A DNA stretch of 64,000 nt from Neochlamydia sp. S13 (GTDB taxonomy: Bacteria > Chlamydiota > Chlamydiia > Chlamydiales > Parachlamydiaceae), in NCBI RefSeq assembly GCF_000648235.2, contig NZ_AP017977.1, positions 1,364,001 through 1,428,000 of the forward strand, read 5' to 3'. The position numbers and the translations under genes were made by a program. Positions 1 to 8,577 of this stretch are shown in pieces. How positions within the stretch are numbered: the first letter of the stretch is position 1; each line of letters starts with the position of its first letter. The notes beneath the pieces are model-generated. The model worked only from the letters and a program-made list of their open reading frames with translations. It searched no databases and was not told the DNA's origin.

Positions 1-419
1 TTAGCAATAACTTCTTCATATGAAAGTATGTTATAACTCTTAATAATATATTTTATAGATCCCTCAAAATCATTTCCGAAATTTAAGACTTTTTGTGATC
101 TTTTTTCAAACTTTTCCATTATTTCAGGGACTGCCTCTATTAAATCTGGGGCCTTGAAAGTTATGTATTCATCCTGTGAGTGCCGCTCCCTCCATTTCAA
201 AAAGCTTTTTGTATTTATAAAAATTACTGTTGGCTTTTTATCGACAAAACAGTTAATTTTAGTAGCAAAGCCTAATTTTTCTAAAACACATCCAATTATA
301 TTGAATCTATAATAATTCACTCCTGCTCTATGGGTCTTGGGATTAATATCATTTATCTTATTAAATCCATTGAAAAAACAGCGCCCATTATTAAAATTCA
401 CGTTAATATTAACACTCAT
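1..419 (-). CDS. Hypothetical protein, partial (runs off window start)
   Basis: An open minus-strand frame starts with ATG at 419 and stays open for 139 codons to the window edge. A GAGGT ribosome-binding site lies just upstream of the ATG. The visible protein begins MSVNINVNFNNG and is basic, rich in Asn, Lys and Phe, with no signal peptide or membrane segment. I recognise no family. It lies 264 bp downstream of the trypsin-like protease gene on the same strand, so the two may be co-transcribed and functionally paired; that is inference. The C-terminus is missing from the window. Confidence 0.6.
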   Translation of the reverse strand, partial: MSVNINVNFNNGRCFFNGFNKINDINPKTHRAGVNYYRFNIIGCVLEKLGFATKINCFVDKKPTVIFINTKSFLKWRERHSQDEYITFKAPDLIEAVPEIMEKFEKRSQKVLNFGNDFEGSIKYIIKSYNILSYEEVIA

Positions 420-682
420 CCGCTACCTCGAATTTTTATGAGTTCTAATTTAGGTTAACTTAAATTGGCACAAACATTCTTCGCACTTAATATATTCCTT
501 TTATTAATATAGCGTAAGAAAGGCCATTATTGAATGAGTTAGCCCAAGCAATTACTTCTAGAAGGATTAAAGGAAAACGCACTCATTCACATACTTGACA
601 ATCACCAATTTATATAGTGAGATCCAACAAGGCTGTTAGCTATTACCTCAACATCCTCTTCTAGCAAATTTAATGAGCTGAC

Positions 683-2287
683 TCATTCTTTATTTTTAGA
701 GCAAGCCTTAGTAATAATTTTTTCCATCCTCATTTCCTTAAATTTTTTATAATTTTTATGCATGTAAGTTAATATAAGCTCTCGCTGTCTTTCGGAAAAA
801 GTAGTTTTTCTCTTCATCTCATATTTAGCGAGACGTAAAATTATTTTGGGAGAAAATTTGCTTTCAAATGAATTCTCAATCTCCATTAAGCGATTGACTT
901 CCCCAAAGCGATTATCATAGGAATATTTAACACTTAAAACATCATGTTGAGCGAAAATAAGGCAATAATAGGCGCTTAAGTTTTGTGCGCAACTGATCTT
1001 ATATTCAAGAGTTTTGTTTTCCTGGGAAAATTTACCGTTTTTTTCGAAGGAATTAAGATAATATGCTTCTAAGTAATTTACTTTATTATCTAAATCCTTT
1101 TCAATTCTTTTTATGTTTCGTATATTATCTACTCTTATCCTCACTTCTTCATCAGCACGTTTTATCATCTTTTTGCGTATCTCAGAAAATGGGGAAAATG
1201 GAAGAAGATTTAATAGGAAAGGGCCTAAATATGCATCTCTATTAAACCTATAATCTAAATCACTTGTAAATTCTTCTGTTTCGATTGCTCGCTGATTAGA
1301 TTTTTTTATCCTTTTTTCTCTACCTGCTTGAGCCAATTGTGCTATTCTCACTTCTAAGGGAAGTTTAATTTCATTTAGCTTTTGGCACTTCTCATATCCC
1401 ACTGCTTTAATTTGCTGAGGGGTAGCTTGGAGAGCTTTAACTTTGTGTTCCCCAACTCCTTCGTAATTGTAGCATATCCCGTATTCATCTGTGATACCTG
1501 CAAATAGGATTCCAATAACTTTTTTCGAAATTCTATTGAACACAGGAGATCCTGAATTTCCTTTAAAGGCAGATAAATCAGTTTCGAAATAATGAGTTTT
1601 TACACCTTCAACTTTTGCTGTAGTAGCTAATTTAGCTGGAAGGCCATAAGGGTGGCCGATAATATAAACATTATCGCCCTTCGTTAGAGAAGAAAAATCA
1701 AGCTCTAAAGGTTTGATTCCTTCAAGAGATTTATCTAATTTAATGCATGCCCAGTCACTCACTTCTTCTCCTCGAGCATATTTATAAGAAGATATTTTTT
1801 TTATTTTATAAATGTCTTTTTCTTCATATTCGGTTTTAATTTGGCCATCATCATTTATTCTAAAGTTAAAAATGAACCTAATTTTTTCTATACGAGCCTC
1901 ATCCAAGCTAGCGGAGTTTAGCTTGCAAACACAATGAGCTGCTGTATAGACTACATTTTTACTAACTGCGAAAGCTGTACCAAAGCCAACGGCAAGTTCA
2001 TCTACAAATTTTTCATCCGCTGCTAAAGGATAACCATATTGCCATTTTATGCGATTATTAAGAGTCGGAGCATTTAACCGATAAACTCTAGTTATGGGGT
2101 CAATTTCAAACTGATCTATACCAATCATGCATGCAACGCTTTTTGTTTGCTCAGGGACAATAGCTTTCAAATCATCATATCTTTCAGATAATTCAATATC
2201 AAGATGGTGGATATTAATACGATCGTCATAATTTTTATACAAAATTTTTTCATTGCTACTAAGTCTCATTCTATTTTCTAAGTGCAT
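683..2287 (-). CDS. Trypsin-like serine protease with unknown C-terminal region
   Basis: The frame opens at a TTG at 2317, but ATG at 2287 has a strong AAGGAAGG ribosome-binding site 5 bases upstream, so I take that start (534 aa). A chymotrypsin/V8-type fold is shown by the catalytic triad: His118 in TAAHC, Asp178 in SDWACIKL and Ser245 in GNSGSP. The domain covers about residues 90-300. There is no signal peptide, so it probably acts in the cytoplasm or is secreted by another route. Residues about 310-534 are charged, probably helical, and match no family I know. The peptidase call is firm; substrate and role are unknown. The partial gene at 1-419 follows on the same strand. Confidence 0.85.
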   Translation of the reverse strand: MHLENRMRLSSNEKILYKNYDDRINIHHLDIELSERYDDLKAIVPEQTKSVACMIGIDQFEIDPITRVYRLNAPTLNNRIKWQYGYPLAADEKFVDELAVGFGTAFAVSKNVVYTAAHCVCKLNSASLDEARIEKIRFIFNFRINDDGQIKTEYEEKDIYKIKKISSYKYARGEEVSDWACIKLDKSLEGIKPLELDFSSLTKGDNVYIIGHPYGLPAKLATTAKVEGVKTHYFETDLSAFKGNSGSPVFNRISKKVIGILFAGITDEYGICYNYEGVGEHKVKALQATPQQIKAVGYEKCQKLNEIKLPLEVRIAQLAQAGREKRIKKSNQRAIETEEFTSDLDYRFNRDAYLGPFLLNLLPFSPFSEIRKKMIKRADEEVRIRVDNIRNIKRIEKDLDNKVNYLEAYYLNSFEKNGKFSQENKTLEYKISCAQNLSAYYCLIFAQHDVLSVKYSYDNRFGEVNRLMEIENSFESKFSPKIILRLAKYEMKRKTTFSERQRELILTYMHKNYKKFKEMRMEKIITKACSKNKE

Positions 2288-2526
2288 AGTTACCTTCCTT
2301 GTTATACTAATTTTCAATCAATTTAAAAACCAAATATGGTTCATAAGATAAAAATTCAACCATAAACAATTGCGAGAAAATTAATTATCAATAGTTAACA
2401 CACAAAAAAAAACAATTATTTTTTAACATATAAATGTTGCTATATTAAAATTTTTTTCATAATTAAAACTAACCTTTTAAACATATTATTACCTGCACAT
2501 TTGTTAAAAGCTTCTAAGAGGTTATC

Positions 2527-4018
2527 TTAAAATCCCTCTTTTAACTTATCAATTCGCCTTAACATCAGTCTAATCATCGATAGATAAATCCAATTTTCAC
2601 TCGTAGTTGTTAGATACTCCTACTCTTTAGAAGTTCTTCGATTACGCCCAATCCATGCAAAAGTCCTTTCTACAATCCACCTCCTGGGCAGGACTTTAAA
2701 GCTTAAATCAATGGTTTTTAAAAACTCTTCTATTTTATCCTCATGCACCCAAAATCTACGAGGAGGCCTTTTAACAATCTCAAAATCAATGTTATACTGA
2801 TCTTGGCAGGTTTGCTTTAATACAGTGCCTTGATAGCCCATATCCGCCCAAACTTTGGTGATGGTCGAAAATAGGCTTTTGCATTTGTCTAACAGCTTAA
2901 TTAAGGCCGTTCGATCGTTTTCGTCAGCAGCTCCTACATAGCATGTTAATAATCGGGTCGCCCAAGGGAACTTCCCCCTTAGGCTCCCACAGACACGTAC
3001 GTGAAACTCTCGCTTCATAGGGCTCCTATTGTTCTTCAAGCTTTCCAGCCTTTTCCCCACCCCCATAAGTTCCTCGTATTTCTACTTGACTTATTGAGTT
3101 GGATTGAACAATTCAACCCCTTCGCTCCCCCTTCATTACAAAGGCTTCCTCACTACTACGAGTTGATCTGCCCCTCATACATGCTTCGATATTTCCCACT
3201 TTGTGTTCTTCACTTATATGGTTTTCTCTTAACATCATCTATGAGGTTCCCACGTTCCATATAAAAGCCTAGACTAAGTTCACGCTATCTGTATGCCGGA
3301 TGCCATTTAGGCAGTAAACAGGTTGCCCCTAAATTTATCCTGGAAGAGTATGCAGCCCCCAGTTTTGACATCATCTTTACGCTTTCGACACTTGGAACAA
3401 TAGTTCACTTTCGTTCGTCTCCTTAGCCCTCACCTGATATGTTTATCATACCTTTTCCTTAACGCTCACTACCTTGGCTTTTGACCAAAGCAGCTTAAGG
3501 TGGTTTGAAATCTCTTCCTGCAAAGCGACTTCGAGGAGCCATTTTCCTCATCTTTCGTATAGTTACGCACATCTACAATGTGCTCGTGGCACACAAAAGC
3601 CTTGCGTATCCACTAGAATGTGCCTTTTACGCCCCTTAACCTTTGTAGCTCCATCGTAACCTGTGAGCCCCCCCTTTCTACTGTTTTAACTGACTGGCTA
3701 TCGACGATGGCAGCGCTGGGATCGGGGTTCCTCCCCATTATAACTCTTAATTTTTTCCTTAAATGATGATTAATTTTCTCAAAAAAAATGTGCGTCTTTC
3801 CGCTTCTTAAAGTAAGTGTAAACTGTTTTCCAATGAGGAAAATCTTTGGGTAGATAATGCCATTGGCAACCGGTTCTTAAGACATAAAAAATAGCTTCTA
3901 ATAGTTCTCTTTTTGTATGTTTAAAGGGCCTACCTCCTTTGCTGTAATCTACTTCAAAGTAAATTTTAATGGCTTCCCCTTCACGATTTGATAAATGACT
4001 AGGGTATGTATTGCTCAT
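2527..4018 (-). pseudogene. IS5-family transposase, broken and intron-split
   Basis: The gene starts with ATG at 4018 behind a GGGAGGT ribosome-binding site. N-terminal text (GRPFKHTKRELLEAIFYVLR) and, further on, VDSQSVKT and VWADMGYQG are typical of IS5-family DDE transposases. Four interruptions are visible: a frameshift at a T8 run (plus-strand A8 at 3781-3788), a second at a G7 run (plus-strand C7 at 3668-3674), the group II intron at 2952-3594, and a TAG stop at 2620-2622 after RRTSKE. Beyond that stop the frame continues with the expected C-terminus to a TAA at 2527. The intron is in sense orientation, so splicing would rejoin CAAGGCTTTT to TATTAACATG in frame. The product is not expected to be functional unless the homopolymer shifts are slippage sites or sequencing errors. 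Confidence 0.8.
2952..3594 (-). mobile_element. Mini group II intron, copy 1 (643 bp, no ORF)
   Basis: On the minus strand the element begins GTGTGCCACGAGCACA (group II 5' end, GUGYG type) at 3594 and ends CGACCCGAT at 2952. Domain V is at 2992-3025 (34 nt, GAGCCCTATGAAGCG...). A candidate EBS1, AAAAGCC (plus-strand 3476-3482), is perfectly complementary to the last seven bases of the 5' exon, GGCTTTT. No maturase ORF is present. A copy of exactly the same length lies at 41614-42256. Plus-strand ORFs read through it are antisense to structural RNA and should not be called genes. Confidence 0.85.
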
Positions 4019-4099
4019 CTTTACCTCCCTTTTCTCTCACGATTATCTTAAATAAGTTGTTTTACATCAACCTATTAGATCTTTAATAAAGCAGATGGA

Positions 4100-5313
4100 C
4101 TCTGTACAGGACAAAAATTGAAAAAGCCCGTCTAAAAATTTATACTGTTATCTTTTACTAGGAGAAAACAGATGAAAGAAATAGACGAGCTAAGAGAAAT
4201 TTTAAGTCAAACTTTAGATTGGAACCGAGCAAGACTTACATGCTTTTGTCAAATTGTTCTAGCTCTCTTTAGGGTTAGAAGCGTTAATCTTACTCAACTA
4301 GCCACAGCTTTTCAAGGAAAAGCAAAGCTAGACTCCCACTATAAAAGGCTACAACGCTTTTTCCGAGAACTAAAATTTGATAGGTTGGATGCTTTTAAAA
4401 TTATTTTACAAATATTTCCTATTAAAAGGAAAGTATGGCTGATTATAGATAGAACAAATTGGCAGGTAGGTAGCAAAAACATTAATATTTTAACCTTAGC
4501 GATGACTTATGAAGGAACAGCTATTCCGTTGGTCTGGTTTGTGATGAATAAAGCTGGTAATTCCTCTACTGATGAACGCATAGAACTTTTAGAAAAAGTT
4601 ATTAGGCAATTAGGCCCATCAAAAATTGCAGGTCTTATTGGAGACAGAGAATTTATAGGGAATCAATGGTTTGATTATAGGGAGTCAATGGTTTGATTAT
4701 CTGATAAAAAGTAAGATTCCCTTTTATATGCGTATTAGGGAAGACACTCTAGTGGAAGGAGCAAGAAATGGCTATGCAATTTCTCTTAGAGGCGTATTTC
4801 GTCATCTAAAAGAGGGTAAAAAAAAGTGTTAATTCAACCTTTACAAATGCTCGGCCATTCCTTTTATGTAGCTGCAAGCCGCCTAAAAGATGAGCTTTTA
4901 ATCGTGGTCACTAATAAAAATCCAAAAAAAGCTATAAGCAGCTACAAAACTAGATGGGAAATAGAAACCTTATTTGCTTGTCTAAAAACGCGAGGCTTTT
5001 GCTTGGAAGATACGCATTTAACATATACTGACAGAATTGAGAAACTTATCTTTGCCTTAAGTATTGCTTTTTATTGGGCGTATAAACTAGGTAATATAGC
5101 TGCAAACGTAGTCCCTATCAGCATTAAGAAGCATGGCAGAAAAGCTAAAAGTTTGTTTCGCTATGGGTTGGATAAAATAAGGAAAATCTTATTGGGAACA
5201 CCTAGGTGTTTTAACCTTTTTCTTTGGTTGCTAAAGCTTTTTGGCCCATTGTTATCCTCAAGTATACCTAAGAGGTTTTTTTATGAAAAAATTATTTTTC
5301 GTCCTGTACAGAG
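4100..5313 (+). mobile_element. IS4-type insertion sequence, copy 1
   Basis: The ends carry the inverted repeat CTCTGTACAGGAC, and a perfect 9-bp target duplication GCAGATGGA flanks the element (4091-4099 and 5314-5322). It is 1214 bp long and lies inside the promoter-side end of the IS5-type element. Copy 2 at 34204-35396 is about 96% similar by eye. Confidence 0.9.
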
Positions 5314-5335
5314 GCAGATGGATAAGGTAAAATAG
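4172..5335 (+). pseudogene. IS4-family transposase, copy 1 (frameshifted)
   Basis: The N-terminal part starts at ATG 4172 behind AGGAG. The IS4 signature Y-x2-R-x3-E-x6-K is present in YKTRWEIETLFACLK, and DDE-type acids lie in LIIDRTNW and LIGDREF. A 22-bp tandem duplication around 4655-4698 (unit TATAGGGA.TCAATGGTTTGAT) shifts the frame; copy 2 lacks it. A second frame change occurs at an A8 run (4818-4825), where the zero frame reads A AAA AAG then TGT TAA and the -1 frame continues GTG TTA. Because that site is identical in copy 2 it may be a programmed -1 frameshift. The 22-bp duplication makes this copy inactive. Confidence 0.8.
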
Positions 5336-5816
5336 GGGGTTTTTAAGATAACCTCTAATACTACAGTGGTAAATGTAAACATAGCTTTCTTTGCCTTTGA
5401 TAATGGTAGTAACAAGCACTCGCTTGATGCTTACGACGCCAATTAGACCATTCTAACCAATAGCTCCAGCATTGCTTGATAGAGGTATGTGCATAGATCA
5501 CTAAACGCCTAGCTTCTTGTAAGGTATATCTAATTAAATTAAATTCCGTACTTTTAGAAACTTCTTCATATGAAGCCGACGAGCTTTTTTTTCTTCTCCA
5601 GTAAGTTGAAAGCATCGCGCAAGCCCGAAAGGAAAGTTAAAGCTAATAAACAAAGCGTCATGTGTCGATACCAGCCTGTGTAGCTTCTCACCTCATAGTG
5701 ATCAAGCCCAATTTCTCCTTTAGAAGCTTCAAAACATTGGTGAGTCGACCTGCGGAACTTCCCCACAGGCCTCTCTTAGAACGGTACAGGAACCTCTCAA
5801 TTCATACCGCTCCCAA

Positions 5817-6219
5817 TTAAGCAAACGCTCCTATCATTCCTCTTTTCCAATGTACAAATAGTCCTGGGTCTTTTCTGACCATTTTTTCCATAAAGGTAAT
5901 TGCTCTTGTTTTGTGACCTGCAAGTCTCTTGTATTTGCGCATAGCCCATGTGATTAATGATTTATTAAAATGACGGCAGATTTGATATAAAGCTGCTGGC
6001 CGATATTTCCCGTAGTATTCTAGCCATCCTCGGATGACTGGATTATACATTCTGGCTATATCTTTAAGCTCCAAATCTGTCTTATTTCTTATTTTCCATT
6101 GTCTTATGGCTGCTTGCATAGATTTTAACGCTGTTTTACTTACGGCTGGTGTAAAACTTACAAACATGCTATTTCGTTTGCTATTTTTGACCAATCTTGG
6201 CCGAAAGGTATATCCTAAG
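5817..6219 (-). pseudogene. ltrA: Group II intron maturase, C-terminal piece (X/GIIM domain)
   Basis: The minus-strand frame from the IS junction reads LGYTFRPRLVKNSKRN and then the group II maturase-specific domain (NPVIRGWLEYYGKY, KYKRLAGHK), ending at 5817. It continues the reverse transcriptase at 7730-8577. Exact removal of the IS and one AAG copy restores FDFLGYTFRPR. There is no HNH endonuclease domain after the maturase domain. Domain V begins a few bases past the stop. Confidence 0.85.
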
Positions 6220-7726
6220 ACTCGATGATGTACTTTTTTCTTGTTGACTAATTTTTAATAAAATATTGTTATACCTTATCAACTCATTAAAAATAATTTT
6301 TCGTCTATGTTTTCCCAACCGCTTCCCTTTATTAAAGAATATTTAAATCAACTTGAAGTGGCTCTCAAGCAAGAAAATCCTCATAATAATTTATCCAAAA
6401 TTCAATGGTGTTGGCTAGCCTTTTGTTTGATGGGAATATTAGTTACTAATTCAATCTGTTGGGCAAAATTTGAAAGGGCTGGGCTTAAAAGTTATAAAAA
6501 GATGGCTTTATCGGCCATGTTTAGACGTGCTAAGATTGCTTGGAATAGGCTGCTAATTTGTAGTGTTCGCGCGGTCCTGCATAAACATGGCATCACAGAA
6601 GGGGTTCTTATTATCGATGATAAAGATCACAGTCGATCAAAAAATGCTGAGAAATTGCATCATTTACATAAAATCCGGGATAAAAAAACAAGTGGTTATT
6701 TTTGTGGTCAAAATATAATATTTCTTCAGCTAGTGACTAAAAAATTTTGCATTCCCGTCTCCTTTGCCTTTTATTCTCCCGATCCCGTACTCACAAGATG
6801 GCAACAGGAAGTGAGGAAGCTAAAAAAGTTGGGAATTTTAAAAAAAGACCGTCCCAAAGAGCCTAAAAGGTCATTAGAATATCCAAAAAAGTATACATTA
6901 GCTTTACAATTACTTAAAAATTTTGCTTGTGAATTTCCTGCTTTTAAGGTCACTTGTGTACTGGCTGATGCTCTTTACGGCAACGGCTTGTTTGTAGATG
7001 GAGTAGAAGGTATTTGGCCTGGAGTGCAAATCATTACTCAGCTTAGAAAGAATCAAAAAGTCATGCGGGGTAAAAAATCTCTCTCGTGCCAAGAATTCTT
7101 TGAAGCCTACAAAGGCTGGAATCAGGAAATTTTCATTCGCGGTGATAAAAAAAATGTGGTGCAAGCCGGGGGAGCAAGATTGTATGTTCCTTCTCACCAC
7201 AAAAAACGATTTGTAATAGCCCTTAAATATGAGGGCGAAAATGAGTATCGCTATCTTATGGCTGCAAATCTTTCATGGAATATGAAAGATGTGATGCAAG
7301 GATATACTTTAAGATGGTTAGTAGAGGTTTTTATTGAGGATTGGAGTAGTCATTGTGGGTTTTGCAGTTTGGCCAAACAGTGCGGCGTTGAGGGATCAGA
7401 GCGACCTTTGATTCTAAGCCTGCTGTTTGACCACTGCTTTCTTTTTCATTTGTCTCAAACAAATTTCATTAAGAACAAACTCCCTTTAGCAACCTTGGGG
7501 AGCCTAGTAGAAAAGTCTAGAGTGGATGCTTTATGTCAAGTTATAAGAGAAATTGTTGAGCATGAAAATTCAAAAGAACTCTTCCGTGATTTCGAAAAGA
7601 CGCTAGATGAAATCTTTGTTTTAAGGCCTTCTCGTAAACATTTAAATGCAGTACAAGAAAATGTAACTTTTGAGTCATCAAGAAAAGTTGCCTAACTGTC
7701 AAGAATAAAAAAGTATATCATCGAGT
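6220..7726 (+). mobile_element. 1507-bp IS inserted in the maturase gene
   Basis: Inverted ends ACTCGATGATGTACTTTTTT (left) and ACTCGATGATATACTTTTTT (right, inverted) bound the element, with a 3-bp AAG target duplication at 6217-6219 and 7727-7729. Removal of the IS plus one AAG exactly restores the maturase reading frame. It encodes one intact transposase, so this may be the most recent arrival in the nest. Confidence 0.9.
6307..7695 (+). CDS. DDE transposase, IS4-related (intact)
   Basis: The 462-aa frame is uninterrupted and is the only gene of the 1507-bp IS. Acids fitting a DDE triad are in VLIIDDKDHSRSKN, CVLADALYGNG and RWLVEVFIED. The YTLRWLVEVFIED stretch resembles the Y-x2-R-x3-E signature of IS4-type enzymes. 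The 3-bp duplication is short for IS4 proper, so the exact family is left open. The C-terminal 80 residues are charged. Its reading frame shows no lesion, unlike the other transposases in this nest. Confidence 0.8.
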   Translation: MFSQPLPFIKEYLNQLEVALKQENPHNNLSKIQWCWLAFCLMGILVTNSICWAKFERAGLKSYKKMALSAMFRRAKIAWNRLLICSVRAVLHKHGITEGVLIIDDKDHSRSKNAEKLHHLHKIRDKKTSGYFCGQNIIFLQLVTKKFCIPVSFAFYSPDPVLTRWQQEVRKLKKLGILKKDRPKEPKRSLEYPKKYTLALQLLKNFACEFPAFKVTCVLADALYGNGLFVDGVEGIWPGVQIITQLRKNQKVMRGKKSLSCQEFFEAYKGWNQEIFIRGDKKNVVQAGGARLYVPSHHKKRFVIALKYEGENEYRYLMAANLSWNMKDVMQGYTLRWLVEVFIEDWSSHCGFCSLAKQCGVEGSERPLILSLLFDHCFLFHLSQTNFIKNKLPLATLGSLVEKSRVDALCQVIREIVEHENSKELFRDFEKTLDEIFVLRPSRKHLNAVQENVTFESSRKVA

Positions 7727-8577
7727 AAGAAGTCAAATTTGATTTCCTTGTATTTTTCCTTACGATCTACATCTTTGCAGTAGACAATCTTTGTTTTATC
7801 GGGATGAAGTGTCAAACCACATTTTTCCATTCGCTTTTCAAGCATATGTAGGATTTGTTTTGCTTCTTGTTCCGTCTTACAATGTACTAGTGCATCATCG
7901 GCGTATCTACACCATGGTATGTCAGGATAATCCCTTGTCATCCATGCGTCAAATACATAATGAAGAAATAGATTCGCAAGCACGGGGCTGATTACTCCCC
8001 CTTGAGGTGTACCCTTCGTTCTTTGAACAAGGGTTCCATTTTCTAGTTGGAGTGGTGCTTTCAGCCATCTTTCGATATACAAAATAACCCATTTGTTATC
8101 TGTATGTTTTCTTACTGCTTTCATTAGAAGGTCATGGTCTATATTGTCAAATAGACCTTTGATATCAAATTCCAGCACCCAATCGTATTTCCAACATCTT
8201 TGCCTAGTGATCCCTACAGCATCCAAAGCTGATTTATTCGGCCTATATCCATAGGAATTTTGATGAAAATGGGGCTCTACTGTTGGTTCAAACATCAGCT
8301 TTACAATCATTTGAGCTATTCTATCACTTACCGTAGGTATTCCCAAGATTCTTTCTCCACCACTTTTCTTTGGTATTGAAACCGCTTTTACAGGCGGTGG
8401 AAAATAGCTTCCCGAGGACATTCGGTTCCAGATTTTATAAAGATTGCTTTTAAGGTTTCGATCGAAATCTTCTAGCGTTTGCTGATCTATGCCAGCTGCT
8501 CCTGCGTTTGCTTTTACAAGTTTATAGGCCTCCATAACAAGTGTTTTAGAAATAATAAAAGGTTTTGTTTCACTCAC
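7727..8577 (-). pseudogene. ltrA: Group II intron reverse transcriptase, N-terminal piece
   Basis: The gene starts at GTG 8577 with an AGGAGG site close upstream. Reverse transcriptase blocks are complete: VSIPKKSGGERILGIPTV, YGYRPNKSALDAV, FDIKGLFDNIDHDLL, GTPQGGVISPVLANLFLH and the active site YADD. After KIKFDFL-type text the true gene stops at 7727-7730, where the IS adds a spurious tail (LDDILFYS). The rest of the protein is at 5817-6219. The enzyme would act with the intron RNA in splicing and retrohoming, but this copy is disrupted. Confidence 0.9.

Larger units (their letters stand above)
2518..5355 (-). mobile_element. IS5-type element carrying two nested insertions
   Basis: Terminal inverted repeats GAGGTTATCTTAAAA lie at 2518 and, inverted, at 5341-5355, flanked by a TAA duplication (2515-2517 and 5356-5358). 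The transposase runs on the minus strand. A 643-bp group II intron (2952-3594) and an IS4-type element (4100-5313 plus a 9-bp duplication) sit inside; removing both leaves about 970 bp, a plausible IS5-family length. The element abuts the left tip of the IS701-type element at 5359. Confidence 0.8.

Noticed and set aside
2318-2513. Missing N-terminal half of the AbiEii gene left of the element nest
   Set aside because: The frame that would join at the CTAA site is open for a while but AT-rich and without AbiEii motifs, so the toxin was probably truncated earlier.
3001-3264. Plus-strand ORF of 87 aa (and its relative at 41663-42088, 141 aa)
   Set aside because: Both lie antisense over the structural RNA of the 643-bp group II introns; similarity between the two only reflects the intron copies.
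5361-5615. Separate 84-aa gene
   Set aside because: It is the frameshifted C-terminus of the IS701-type transposase (WRRKHQAS and following text).
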